Below, piece by piece: positions 11,448 through 22,762 of a stretch of DNA of 64,000 nt. The notes beneath the pieces were generated by a model. It did not search any database. It saw only the letters and a program-made list of their open reading frames with translations, and was not told the origin of the DNA. Position numbers and translations under genes: made by a program. The stretch comes from Glutinoglossum americanum (lineage: Eukaryota > Ascomycota > Geoglossomycetes > Geoglossales > Geoglossaceae): the NCBI GenBank assembly GCA_020080175.1, contig JAGHQL010000079.1, forward strand, positions 51,214-115,213, read 5' to 3'. Position 1 is the stretch's first letter. Each line of letters begins with the position of its first letter.

Positions 11448-12623
11448 ATGCTATTACACTCGTTTGTTTTCGCCCTCGCGGCGTCCTTTCTCTTGAATTT
11501 CCCCCTTCTCGCTATCGCCTCATCAGAGCCCATAATCACGCCTGCCCCGTTTCTTTCTCGAGACGCACCGAAAGTTGGAGAGGCCGTGGATCGTCAATCT
11601 GTTGTCCCAAATCGCGACCTTAAAGCCAGGACCACAGATGAGCATCTTGAAGATCTCTACAGACGAGACTTCCTCACCTCCTGCGGCTACGCCTATGTTG
11701 ACTGCGGAAACGGCTTCTGCTGTTTCTACGGTGAGGTTTGCTATCAGTCTGGCTCCCAGACCAAATGCCGTTCCGAAACGTATGGCGACTACAGCATTGA
11801 CATCAATTCCATTTTGGAATCCCTCTCTGCCATCATTTCTGGGTTTCCCACCGAATACGACAGCTATCTAACGGACTTTCCGACCGACACTGCCGACTTG
11901 TCCGCATATCTCGCGAGCTTCACGTCTGCAGAGCTTGCAGGCCATATACCCACAGCACCCGCAGCCACAAAATCAGCTACCAATATAAACGGTAATGGCA
12001 ACGGCCGAGGAAGTAGCATTCCGGCATTTCAAAGCGATGGGAGTAGTGCTAGTGGAAACAGCGCGAGTGCAAATAAAGGTCTCTCTGGTGGCGCGATCGG
12101 CGGTATCGTGTGTGGGGTTGTCTTCATCATAGCCGCTATTGCTGGTGTTCTCATATTCATCATGGTCCGCCGCAAGAAGCAGGCCCCCAACAATGGAGCC
12201 GCTCCTCTTCTGCAACCACCACCACAAATGGCTCAGCCTGGCTATCAACCACAAACCTCCGGTCCCCAAACCCCACAGACAGTTTACTCACAAGCTGCTC
12301 CTCCATACCCAGGTAGTGAGAATAGCGCCTTCATGCAGCAGCAACAAAACACCGGTACCGATTACTACAAGCCACCCATGGCCGGTACGCAGGAAGCCCT
12401 AGGAGAGTCTAAACAGCAAGGGATGTATGTACCGCCTCCGGCAGGACAACAGCAACAGTGGCATCACCATCATCCACCTCAAAACACCCACGAGCTAGCG
12501 ATCAATCCCGTGCCTATGCAACAGCAATGGCAGCCGGCTCAGCCGGCTCATTCCACGCCAGTAGGTGGTAACAACAACCCAGTATACGAAATGGATACGG
12601 GTTTGGCGAGAGGGGGAGCTTGA
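11448..12623 (+). CDS. Predicted type I membrane protein with short cysteine motif
   Basis: A single 391-aa exon. Residues 1-25 form a signal peptide (hydrophobic core LLNFPLLAIAS). Around residues 78-106 there is a compact cysteine cluster, with Cys in the patterns CGYAYVDCGNGFCCFYGEVC and a later QTKC. A Ser/Asn/Gly-rich stalk follows, then one strong membrane helix near residues 225-247 (GGIVCGVVFIIAAIAGVLIF) stopped by VRRKK. The cytosolic tail is rich in Pro and Gln with a His run. This is the general layout of fungal cell-surface sensor-like proteins (Wsc/Mid2-like), but I do not recognise a WSC domain and do not name it. It could be a wall sensor or adhesin. Confidence 0.75.
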   Translation: MLLHSFVFALAASFLLNFPLLAIASSEPIITPAPFLSRDAPKVGEAVDRQSVVPNRDLKARTTDEHLEDLYRRDFLTSCGYAYVDCGNGFCCFYGEVCYQSGSQTKCRSETYGDYSIDINSILESLSAIISGFPTEYDSYLTDFPTDTADLSAYLASFTSAELAGHIPTAPAATKSATNINGNGNGRGSSIPAFQSDGSSASGNSASANKGLSGGAIGGIVCGVVFIIAAIAGVLIFIMVRRKKQAPNNGAAPLLQPPPQMAQPGYQPQTSGPQTPQTVYSQAAPPYPGSENSAFMQQQQNTGTDYYKPPMAGTQEALGESKQQGMYVPPPAGQQQQWHHHHPPQNTHELAINPVPMQQQWQPAQPAHSTPVGGNNNPVYEMDTGLARGGA

Positions 12624-13241
12624 ACATGGGTCTTCTTGAGCCCGGCGTTGCTCTAGTCCAGGTCTATTTGAGATTCACTCAGTGCAAGAGGTGTTAGGCA
12701 GAAATGGCTCCTTAATTCTCTTTTCTAGTTTGGTTGAATCACTGTCGTGGCACCATGGTGACTCATTGGACTAATCTGATGTCCTTAACTCCATCTCTAA
12801 TTCTGTATATGCGCGGGATAGAGTTCAGGATCATAATCAAAACGATACACTGCGAAAATTTTTGTGCCGAAAGAAAAAGTAAGCCAGACGGTTCATTTTC
12901 AGGACAAGCGTTGAGATCTCGAGTGATTTTGGCGAGGGCTATGTACGAAGTACCGTATTAGCATTCCCGCAGCTGACAATACCAACTCCTTGCCTCAGCC
13001 CTGGTGGAATTCCCACTAATAAGATAGAAGATGAGAACGAGCTTCTATGATCTGTCGATGACGCCCATAAAACCCTTCTGGTAAACACAGTTTTTCTGAT
13101 ATACACTGGATAACTTTCGGCACGCTTGTGCGGACTTCTGATCATACAACATCGCCACGGCGTCCTGCTCTACTTAGACCGAAACCAAAGCAGGGTTTTG
13201 TATACGACCTTGTCGTGGTTCCCTCTAGAAGTGCTAGGACC
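12624..13241. other. intergenic region
   Basis: No coding or RNA gene was recognised between the two tandem genes. Confidence 0.4.
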
Positions 13242-13738
13242 ATGTCTTGGTTTTCCATTCTACCAGCTGGTCTCAGCACCTTAGAGACATGGGCGATCCG
13301 AATCTTCGTAAGCAGCCCGTATTTTTCCCAAGCTAATCCTCATAGTTTCCGTATCTTTATTTACAACACATTTCCCACCCATCCACTGTAGCTCTGTCCT
13401 ATCTCCTAGTATTGGTAAAGAAGAAATAGCCACTAATAATTAGTCCGCAGTTGATCCTAGGAGCCCTAACCATCGGCCCTTGGTTACTAGCTATTGCGTA
13501 CGATATCCTGCTCTACATCTGGCGGTCGGCTACATACGAACTCCCCATTGTAGGTGGGAGAGCGAGGGGAAAACAGCGGCCCAGAGCCCCGAGTCTGGCC
13601 GAGAGACCTCGACCTCGTGCCTTGAGCATTGCTGCCGGCCTAGCTACAGGAGTGGAGGACATGGTAACCCCGGAGGGTGTGAGGACCAGAAAAAGCGATG
13701 CGGATGACCAGGGAGATGGTGTTGGTACTAAAGGATAG
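13242..13738 (+). CDS. Small conserved fungal membrane protein
   Basis: Two exons, 13242..13307 and 13451..13738, encode 117 aa. Exon 1 begins MSWFSILPAGLSTLETWAI and ends in an amphipathic or membrane segment. The intron (GTAAGC..CGCAG, with an ACTAATAAT-like branch about 20 nt before the acceptor) is phase 0. Exon 2 opens with a hydrophobic helix (LILGALTIGPWLLAIAYDIL), then TYELPIVGGRARGKQRPRAP and a basic, Ser/Pro-containing tail. The hydrophobic-then-GGRARG layout resembles small uncharacterised membrane proteins of Pezizomycotina; I know no function. The exon join is supported by phase, splice signals and continuous membrane topology. Confidence 0.65.
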
Positions 13739-15430
13739 CTTGGTACGCCCGGTGTTCGCTGGACATGACCGATATAGTACTTAGCTTGTGTTTGACCTCT
13801 ATCGTCGTCCCGAGATAACGGCTTTGCTGTGTGCATACCTGATCGTATCCTTACCCTTCGAAATACACGGTAGAAGACTAGGCCCTGTGGCTAGAATTCT
13901 AGGACACAAAGCATATATTTGGCAACATGTGACTACGGTCTCGTTTTTTTTTTTTTGCCTCATACCGGCATCAGCTGTCAGATCACGATTCACATCCCAA
14001 GCAGAAGACTGAGCAATTGTGCGTCTGTACAAAGTGACCCCGCATACCGCTAAAGTCAAGGCAAACAAGCAGATTGATGTCACGTCCATGCTGGACACAG
14101 ATGGTTGACCCCAATGGTGTGCACTTGTGGTTACGCATACAGGAGTGCATGGGTGATTCTCAACGGGCGTAAGACACAACACTCATACGACAGCCTCGTG
14201 GAGGCGAGCGAGCGTCATGGAAGAGCAATCGAACGGCAGGGAGCGATGGCATCTTCACGTGTAATCCCGGATGCACCTTGCTTCAGCCGGCCTTCGCCTA
14301 CCTCGGAAGGAGTGAGACTTGGGTCATTTCCCTTCAGGGGGTTGTCCTGGATTGTATAGTTCCATTGCTTCGTCATGGCGTGTGTTCCTGGCGGCCGACC
14401 TGCAGAAGCCCGTATCCACCGGTCCGACAAGGCTACAGACGAAGATGCGGTGCTGGGTATCTGAGTTGTACGAGTAAAAAGCCTTTCGACACTATTTTTC
14501 CCGCCAATTGTTCGTTTCCCTTGCAAGGCCGGTTTGGGTCTGCGCTGTCTTATTACAGAGCATTTATATTAATATAGCGGGACGGTTCAGAGGATTGTTT
14601 TATCTACGAAGCGGAATTGTCGTTGTTACTCGGGGCCGCCGAAATCACAACCAAACAAAGCATGTTGTGTGCTACTTCTGGGCAAATATTGCAAACCAAA
14701 GGGAAATGCACGTCCTTACTGCTGACCGCCCTCCGCTCCCAGTGTTTGCTGCTAGGCAGCCCTATGGAAATAGCAACCATCTTCTGGAAAATCAATTGTT
14801 TGCCAAAAAGTCTCAAGCATCTTAGCGCCGGTCCAGGAGCCCAACAGGAGGACGTCATGGTCAGGGCAGCATCCGTTCTCTTTCGTTGCCACGGCCAACC
14901 GTCTGGCGAGCTGACCACTGATGGTTACATCTAGCGCTGTGGTTTCCCGCATTGCCGCGGTTGTATTCTTGCAGAATCAGGCCAGTTTGACACGAAGACA
15001 CCAGGGAAGAACAAACCTCCCTTCAGCACGGCCATAAGCTACATCGCGAAGGAGCGTACGGCGCGAGAGAAGTTTATTTGCCGTGTGCTGGCTGGCACGG
15101 ATGTTGCTGGGTAGACGGTGTCGCAATTGTAAGGCCCATATGTGAACCGGTGAAAACTGGCAGGGGTTGGGGAACGTTGATAAGAAGGACCAAGGGCTGT
15201 TTCTTCTCGACCGACCCCTTCCCCAACCTTCTCGACTGTTAACAAACGTGCATACCATCTTCCTTTCCCAAGTACTAGGGCACATACGACCAATAACAAT
15301 AGATCACCAACCGCCAACCGACTTTTGTGTGGATATACGCTTTAATATCCCTTGTCCCCAGTCCACCAGCAGCTACAGCAGCGTTACATATCCTTCACCA
15401 ATAACAACATCCCCCTTCCGATCCACCCCT
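13739..15430. other. 1.7-kb region without recognised gene
   Basis: Several overlapping open frames of 70-130 aa occur on both strands, but none shows a domain, sensible composition or intron join. A T-run lies at about 13945-13956. The frame containing the next gene is open from 15167, but its first convincing Met pair is at 15431. Confidence 0.35.
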
Positions 15431-16217
15431 ATGATGTCCCTTCTCCCGCACCCCCGCGAAGACCCCTACCGCTCGCTTCCGGGGACGCCGTACATGGAAC
15501 GCGGCGTACTCACCTCACGGGACATGGAAGAAGCCATCCAACATATCCGCATGGGCATCGATAGCGGCGACTATTTCTCTGGCGTTAACCCACGCTATAC
15601 TATGAGCGGCGGTAGGAGCGGGATAAGAGATCGCTCGCCGTATGGGGTGGATCCAGAGGGGTATACGGGTGGGCCGGCGGGATTACATGAGATGGGACTG
15701 GCGGATTTGGTTAGACGGTAAACACCTTTCATATTCCCAGCGCTATCGAGGCTTTTATGGATTTAATAGAACTAATGGGTGATATTAAGGACAAATCTCG
15801 GCGTACAGCTAGTGAATAACCACATCAGAGGCAGAGACCAATACTCTCAGATTCACCCCAAAATGTGTCGCGACGGTCGATTTCCCGCTGATTTCCAGAT
15901 CCCCAAAACAGTTGAGGAATTTAAGACACTTGAGAGTGCGTTTCCCCTCTTTACCACCATCTGTGTATTCCATTCCAAAAAAAAAATTCCCAGCAGCTAA
16001 CCCATCCCACAAAATGTTAGGCTCACAATTGGAACGGATCCTCCAGTCGTACATGCTCCCGCTAGACCTACGAAGCCCGAACATCATGAAATCGTCACAC
16101 CACTCGCGCGATCCACTCAGTAGCGCGAGGCAGGCAAAGATCGCGACGCTCTTGCAGTTTTTAGGCGCGGAGAGGATTTTGGAGCACGAGAGGCTGAAGC
16201 AGAGGAGCATTTATTGA
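15431..16217 (+). CDS. Hypothetical protein, 217 aa
   Basis: Three exons are proposed: 15431..15717, 15790..15935 and 15997..16217. Donors are CG|GTAAAC and GA|GTGCGT; acceptors are TTAAG|G and CAGCAG|CT. Frames join as ADLVRR-TNLGVQLVNNHIRG and EEFKTLE-TNPSHKMLG. The N-terminal part has MEEAIQHIRMGIDSGDYF; the C-terminal part is helical (LERILQSYMLPLDLRS, then QAKIATLLQFLGAERILEHE). I do not recognise the family. Support comes from three phase-consistent exons of normal amino-acid composition ending at a stop. The start is the first of two adjacent Met codons; the frame stays open upstream to 15167, so a longer N-terminus is possible. The last acceptor is a tandem NAGNAG site. Confidence 0.6.
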
Positions 16218-16830
16218 ATTTTTTTTTGGGATTTTTGTGGGTCTGGTGTTTTTTTTCAGGTGGAGAGCCTGGCTGTTGTGGTGGAAGGAGAGCTTTTGCA
16301 GGTCCGCCTCCCTAAAACTCTCTCCCTCTCTCTTGGGGGAAACGGGGTTGGAGCAAGAGGGCGGTTTTTGATACCCTCGATTCTTCGCATGGCAAGACCT
16401 ACTCCTTTCTAACTGTTTTGACGAATATTTTGTAGCGTCGCCCTTCTCTTCACGTCCTTCTCTAAGTTCCTTCTTCGGATTTATTCTTCATAGGGGGTTC
16501 ACCGTCTTCTTTTTACACGGGGTTTTTTTTTCCAGCAAGTGTAGAGAGAGTTATTCCTTCCTTTTTTACCCTAGATATATCGGTGAATACATTCGACAGG
16601 GTCTTCCAACCCAACCCAACCCAACCTAAAAAAATTTTTTTTTTTTTGAAATAAAAAGTAAAAAGTGGCGCACCGCAAATGTATGTGGCAGCCTGATGGC
16701 TGTTGGGCACGAATCAACACATGGCGTGTTCCGCGTGGATAGAAAACGCCCGCCGCTCACTACCTACCTCGTAGATCATATAGCATCAAAATAGAAAAAA
16801 GTTATTTTAATTTTTGTATCCCATTTGAGT
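16218..16830. other. convergent 3' region with simple repeats
   Basis: The stretch lies between the 217-aa gene (+) and HOM6 (-). It contains four CCAAC pentanucleotide copies at about 16606-16626, an A7 run directly followed by a T run at 16627-16646, and several other T tracts. No gene was recognised. Confidence 0.5.
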
Positions 16831-18313
16831 TTAGTGGAGATGGGAGAGGACCTTGATAAGATCTCCAGTGACGCCCATCGCGGTGACTTCGTAGCCGGCG
16901 CTGAATTTCGGGATCAGCGGGGGTTCTTTTTTTTTTTTTTTTTTTTGGGTAGTTCTTTTAGGTATAGAGGGGATGAATTTTGGGGAAGGGGTAGAAGGAC
17001 TCACCCTGCTCCTTGAATAATTAAAGGATTATCTCCGTACCGCTCCGTGTAGAAGCTGATGATGTTGTCGCTTCCCTTGAGCGCGGCGATGGAGTGGGAT
17101 GCGTCGAATCTAGGTGCGGGGGCCCATAAACATTACGTTCTCCCATCCGGCTTCTACACCCCCCCCCCCCCCGCTCACCGGGGGGGCGAGGGGTGTCGAA
17201 AGCGAAGTATATGAGTTCACTTACTTCTCTAGTCCGACCTTGACATCCTTCCTTCCAACGTCGATGCTTCCAACGAAACGAATGACTTTCCCCTCCGCCT
17301 CCGCTTCCTTTTTTAGTTTCTCGATGTCTTCGTCGTACTCGCCCAGGCGCGCGAGGAACTCGTCGCCGCTCCGGGCACTCTCGAGCGGTTTGGGGATCAG
17401 CGATTGCACAGGGAAGCTGGTGGGTGATTCAATGGGGAGGCCGGAGAGGCGGGCGAGAATGGTAAGTTTGCGGGCAACGTCTAGGCCGTTGAGATCGTCT
17501 CTAGGGTCGGGCTCCTAAGGGTGCCGTTTAGGCTCACGAATTTGATGGCGAACCTTCTCTTGAAGGAATGTCCGCGGAATGAAGCACTCACCGTAAAGCC
17601 CAGCTCCTTTGCCTTCTTGACCTCCTCACTAAACTTCCCGCCCCCTCCCCCAACAGGCGCAAACGAATTGAACAAAAAGCTCATTGTTCCCGAGAACACT
17701 CCCTCAACCTTCCGCACCTCATCCCCCGTATCCACAAGTTCCTTCAGCGTCGAAATAACCGGCAATCCCGCCCCCACGCTGCTTTCGTGGAATATCAGAC
17801 CTCCCCCCTGCGAACCCGCCGCGGCGAAGATATCCTCCCATAGGCCATAGCTCCCGGAAAATCCCTTCTTGTTCGGCGTCACAACGCTGACGCCCTTCCT
17901 CAGAAAACGGGGGTAATGATCTGCAACATCTTGGCTACTCGTATTATCTACCAGCACGACCTTCCCCGGCGCCCTGCCAAGGTAATCGGCGACTTGGTCT
18001 AGCGGAAGTAGCGGGAGCGTCGAAGCCTGGAGGTCAGCCTCCCAAGAACCGAAGGAAAGGGGATGGAAGTCTTTAGAGTAAAGAAGTTTAGAAGAGCGGG
18101 AAAGGAGAATCAGTGATAGGTACGTGGGAGAGGTCTGGGATTGGGAGAGCCGGCTAGACAGGGCTCGAAGCTGAGATAGGAAAGCTCGTCCGACGCCGCC
18201 GACCCCTGTGGAGTACAATTGAGCAGTTAGCGCAATTCTTAGGCACTCGGAAGGAAGTGGAAGCAATTCTGAGTACCTATCACAGCAATGAAAACTTGCT
18301 TGGGTGGAGACAT
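16831..18313 (-). CDS. HOM6: Homoserine dehydrogenase
   Basis: Five exons on the minus strand: 18313..18277, 18205..17592, 17514..17225, 17109..17005 and 16900..16831, giving 371 aa (family about 360). The enzyme reduces aspartate semialdehyde to homoserine with NAD(P)H for threonine and methionine synthesis. The NAD-binding glycine motif GVGGVGR is formed across intron 1. Further blocks are VVLVDNTSSQ, VVTPNKKGFSG, GAGLPVIST, VEGVFSGTMSFLFN and, opening exon 3, EPDPRDDLNGLDVARK. This last block supplies the catalytic Glu/Asp/Lys equivalents (about E218, D229 and K233 here). The end is GAGAGYEVTAMGVTGDLIKV. Introns 3 and 4 contain a C14 run and a T20 run. This is a monofunctional enzyme with no aspartokinase part. 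Confidence 0.95.
16927..16946. repeat. T20 homopolymer in HOM6 intron 4
   Basis: Twenty consecutive T on the plus strand (A20 in the transcript) lie about 25 nt upstream of the intron 4 acceptor. Confidence 0.9.
17159..17172. repeat. C14 homopolymer in HOM6 intron 3
   Basis: Fourteen C on the plus strand are followed closely by a G7 run, so the intron transcript can fold locally. Confidence 0.85.
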
Positions 18314-19495
18314 TGTGTGATGATTGTGTGTGCAAATGCTGGGGGGACAGCTCTTTAAGTAAACAAAGTCCCGGTGGGGTGGCAGCGGGAATGCGGAGAT
18401 CTACTGACGCGGCCGATAAGATATGGATCACGCCACCTAAATCCTCGCGACGCTCCAGCAAAAGCAAAGAAGTTTGGTTGCGGGCAAGATCTGGTCTTGA
18501 TATCAAAAGCACAATTTGTTCCGGGTGCATTCATGTTGTTGTTATTATGCAGGTAAGGGATCTCGAAAAAACTCTCGAGGTTAAAAACATTTTCATATTT
18601 CGACTAATCAAATGTCTCGATTAAACTATATATTTTAGACTTTTTCAATTTTTTCGGAAATTTTCTTTCTCCTTTAGCCTGCCGCTGTCTAGCTCCCTCG
18701 TCTTTCAAATGGATCAAGCAACCTCTAGGCCACACATGGCAATATATATTACAATGCGCAGATGTTTCGGTTCCAGAACTTTCATCTCTTGAAGCTCCTA
18801 TGCCGTTTCCTTTCCTTTTATTCTCCTTTCTCCTTCTCTCGCCTTTCGTTGAACCTTTTCCCATTCGAAACGGTGACCAGCTTACTTGACCTCCAAGGAT
18901 AACGGATGCGAGACCATAGCTGAGGGGAGGACCAAAAAACAAATAGTGCAGAAGCTGTCTGACTTCTCATTCTTTGCGTCTGCAAGCACCGACCGAGTAC
19001 ATCGCCTGTGAGTGTGATGGGGGAGCAGAGATGGTAAAAAAACAATTTGAAGTGGAGAGGTGGGTGTAATTGTTTCGACGGAGAAAAGAAGCGGGCGGTG
19101 AATAGGAGTAGGTAGAGTGATCCGCCATCGCCGAAACCTCAATATTCATGGAAAAGAAGGGTTTGAGCGGGGACATGCGGTAGATAGGATGCCATACCAT
19201 CCCCTGAAAAGAAACGGAACATGGTTCCCCATCGAGGGAGGTCAATCTAGCTAACCCCCACAAGCGATCGTGAAGAACACGAAAGAAGCATAAAGACCAC
19301 ACGGGTAGTCAGCCACACTCTCATACAGAGAAGAGATGCCACTAGGATTACGCCCGCGGGATAAAGAGTAACAAAACGACGGAAGGGAATGCCTGCCCCC
19401 TCTCTTCTCTTTTTTCCCAACCCTCCAGTCTAAAGCTCGAAACTCAGCGCATGATTTCTTTCTAATAAAACAATCAACCTCCTAAAATAGACGAA
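18314..19495. promoter_or_regulatory. HOM6 upstream region and 3' flank of the winged-helix gene
   Basis: About 1.2 kb lie between two minus-strand genes. I looked for a general amino-acid control site (TGACTCA) and saw no exact copy. No coding segment was recognised; the minus-strand open frames of 75-112 aa here look like chance. Confidence 0.4.
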
Positions 19496-20863
19496 TTAGA
19501 ATCCACCAAGGAGGTCATCTAGTTCCTCTAGTTCCACGTTCTCAGGACTCAGCATCTCACCCCCCCAAGCCGCAAATCCCGTAGAGCTCATGATAGATAT
19601 TTTCCCATCGCCGTCGATGTCCATCTCATCAGTATGAAACAGCTCTTGTTTGATGGCGAAATGCTTGGGTGTGACCTGGATGCCTGCCGTCATCGGCCTC
19701 ACGACGGGACTAGCGTGTGAATGGTTTATGGAAGGCGGTTGTGCATGGCTTCCAAAAAGCGCAGCTGCAGCCTCAGAATTCTTTTGCTCAGAGTTTTCTT
19801 CACTTTCGTCGCCGACAGGGATGTGAATGTGAGGGTCCTCCTGTCCATCCATGCCCTCTATTGTCATCCTCACGGAGTCGGCACCTTCGCGCTCGGCGTC
19901 GTTATCTTGGCTCATCGATCGCTTTTGATGCATCGACGTAGCGGTCTGCGTGAACTCCCTCTCGTCGCCCTCCAGTGGAGGTGATGCGGCGCGATTGTGG
20001 TGATGTACGGTCGCAACTGGGATTACCATGGAACCATCTCGCGCAAGGCTGCTACGCCCACTAAACGAACCTGCCGGAGTTGGCGGATAGTCGTCATCGT
20101 CGAACTCGGGTGGAGAGAGATCGATCTCGGGGCTTGGCGACATGACCATTCGTTTCCGCGACTCTTCTTCATCGGAGATGGATGGAGAGATGACGCTGCG
20201 CCTGCCATTTGACACTTGTGCATCGTCCCCTTCCGGAAGGGGCTGGTGCGATGAGGTGGTCAGGTAGAAGTAGATGCGTCGTGGGTGCGTAGTGACGAGT
20301 TCCTTTGCCAGAGGACAAGGACTCAGAGCTGTCCAAGGCCGTCGAATATAGGCATTCAGACGCGAAGATACGATGGCGTGAGGATTCGCAGAGCTACAGA
20401 ACGTCAACATCATTGAGAACAGAGCCCATAGTCAGGTACGGGTGAAGAAAGCGAAGACTACACACCTTCCGACAATGTCCAGCGTGTTGCAGAGAATCGC
20501 AGCAAGTTCCTTGACCAGGTGTGGTTTGTTTCCAGTTTTCTCCAGTTGCTCGATCACCGAAGTGACAATGTCATCGTTAATCCCTTCGGTATCGATCTTT
20601 GTATCCAACAAAGGGCTAGGCGATGGCGGGGGAGTGTGCTCGTAAGTACCACTCTTCGGTCGTTCACTCTTCGTCGTTCGTGGTGAGGACGGTGATGTCG
20701 AGTTATGCGACCGCTTCACCTTTTTCGTTGGCGGCAGTTCCGTGCTAGGAGCTGATGGCGGTGAGCGGTGGTGATTTGACGTAGAGGCTCGAGAAGTTTG
20801 CGGCAACTGAATGCCGAGAGACGGTAGAGAGAGAGACTTTCTTCGTGTGTTGTAAGGCATCAT
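19496..20863 (-). CDS. Gds1-type winged-helix domain protein (putative transcription regulator)
   Basis: Two exons, 20863..20466 and 20393..19496, encode 431 aa. The intron sits inside the conserved domain; joining gives DIVG-SSANPHAIVSSRLNAYI. The block around residues 95-185 (VIEQLEKTGNKPHLVKELAA, ILCNTLDIVG, SRLNAYIRRPWTALSPCPLA, HPRRIYFYLTT) matches my recollection of the Gds1 winged-helix domain of fungal nuclear proteins. The N-terminus is basic and Ser/Pro-rich with a KKVKRSH nuclear-signal-like stretch. The C-terminus is acidic and ends in ELEELDDLLGGF, resembling an activation segment. DNA targets are unknown. Two adjacent Met codons open the frame at 20863. The family name rests on memory of the pattern, so I leave the symbol empty. 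Confidence 0.75.
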
Positions 20864-22762
20864 TAGATATTGATTACTGGCGAGAGGGAAAAAAAATTCT
20901 TTGTCGGTGCTTCGCGCCCGAATATTTTATCTGATGCAAACCTTGGGAGCTGGAAGTTGTTCGTTTCTTGCAGCGGCGTGACGAGGGGGTGGAATCTCGC
21001 GGGCGCTATTGGAGCAGGGACCCGCGTCAGAAATGGATAAAGGTGATACAATCCGGATGCCACCAGCACAAATATGCGGGTAGTATTTCCAAACACAAGT
21101 TTTTTTCCCCCCCTACTCTATCTGGCGCGCAAGCTTTGTCCGCGTTGTTGTTCAATGAAAATAAACAACACGGGGAATTTAAAAAAAAGTCAAAGGCTTG
21201 CCGCCGGTCGGAGTGTGAAAGGAATGCCCCGTATTATGACCAGCAATGACAGGACGATGATGCGGCGCAGCGGGGGAGTCGGACTCGATGGCGGGCGAAA
21301 CAGTTCGTTGGTGGCTCTCGGCGGCTGGGTCCTAAGGAAGGAATGAAGAGGGAGGAGGAAGGTGAGGCAAAGGAGTCGAAAGTCGCGAGAGGGTTCGAAT
21401 ACCGGCAAAATGTTGGAAGGGATAGAATAAGGGAAGTGGGATAAGGCGAGTCGCGAGAAAGGGAGGAGGGAGGGAATAGCATGAAGGAATGAGAACGAAT
21501 GGGAGGAGTCTTAGCGTGAAGCAAGGGTGTGGTCAAAAACAATTCGCAAGAAATCACGATGATAATGATGGATATGATGACTGGGGGATGCCGTAAGTGT
21601 GACAGGGGGGGTTGCATCTGCATGCCTAAGCTGGGATAGGTAACGCTCCCCAACACGCTTACTGCCTGCGTTATTGCCGATGTGACTGCAGGGTGGGCAC
21701 CAAACCCAGGCTAGGCGTCAGTTCCGCGCCCGCATGGAAAGCAGCCTGCATTAACTTTACGCGTTGATCCAGTTAATCCAGTTAACCACTTAATCCAGTT
21801 ACTCATCGAGCGTGGTTGGGGCTAAATAAGGAGAGAGCCCGCCATGTGAGGCTGAGGCTAGCTCGAGAAGGCGAGATGAGTCGGCGAGCCGGTGAGTCGA
21901 ACGTGTCGGAACGTCCCAAGTGAAATCCATCTAGATCGCGGGGCTGCTACTGGGCCACAGCCGAACTCCTTTACAGAATGGTTTTTCTTACTTTACCCTT
22001 TTCTTGCGTGCTCGCGTCGTGTGCTCCGGCGAGGTGACTGTCTACTGGAGATGCGGACCCGACCGTTCGACGTTCTAGATCTGTTCCACCAGCAGGTTTA
22101 TTAACGGCCGGGCCCCATTCAAAGCAAGTTGTGTGCTGGGAGAGAGGCGCGAGCGTAGGCGGTGTTTGCCGGGACGCGTAGTCTTGCTTGATATTGGGTG
22201 GGCCAAACGGGCTGTGAGCCAATCAGAAAATTGTTTTTTCCCTTTTACAGATTTTCGGTTTTGCCGCCCCCCAACTTAAAGCGGCAGATGCGCCGGTGCC
22301 AGCCTTAGTTCGGTGTGCCCTCGGTGAATTTCCGCTCTCGGTGGGTCGGTCAGCCGGGAGATAATTTCGAGGAAATTTAGGTTCGCCTGTGTGGCATAGC
22401 GACCGCGCTAAAGGCAAACAATGACTTGATAATTAGGAATGGGATGTCCTACTCGTCGCCCCTTCTGCTCGTGTTTCCCTTGTTTGCTGCGGCGTGTTTG
22501 CTCTGCTCGGTGGCGTGGCCTGCATACGCGGCGGCGGGTCCGATGAGCAGCGATCCGGGACCTATCCGAGACCCGTTACATTATTACCCCCTTTTTTTTT
22601 TTAAAACGTTGGTCACGGGACCCAACTCGGTCACGAACCCCAATGTACCAGATGATCCGATTCTCTCGCCCCCACACAGTTGCCTGCTCGTTATATCCGT
22701 CCACCAAACGTCCATCGCGACTCATATTCCGGGTTCAATGAGGCATTTGTCTTCTTGATGCC
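20864..22762. promoter_or_regulatory. 1.9-kb upstream region of the winged-helix gene
   Basis: A long non-coding stretch lies upstream of a putative regulator and downstream of OMS1. It contains a triple ATCCAGTTA repeat at 21766-21801. No conserved coding segment was found; the minus-strand frame at 21234-21656 is Ser/Pro/Leu-rich and featureless. Confidence 0.45.
21766..21801. repeat. three spaced copies of ATCCAGTTA
   Basis: Two copies are adjacent and the third follows after a short spacer (AACCACTTA). They lie about 0.9 kb upstream of the winged-helix gene start. Confidence 0.8.

Noticed and set aside
13788-14934. Cluster of 70-127-aa frames on both strands
   Set aside because: No domain, no phase-consistent joins and mutually overlapping.
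15281-15300. ACATACGACCA, the usual first bases of fungal 5S rRNA
   Set aside because: The following bases do not continue as 5S rRNA and no internal control region is seen.
21234-21656. 140-aa minus-strand frame rich in Ser, Pro and Leu
   Set aside because: It lies in the upstream region of the winged-helix gene; composition only, no motif or splice join.
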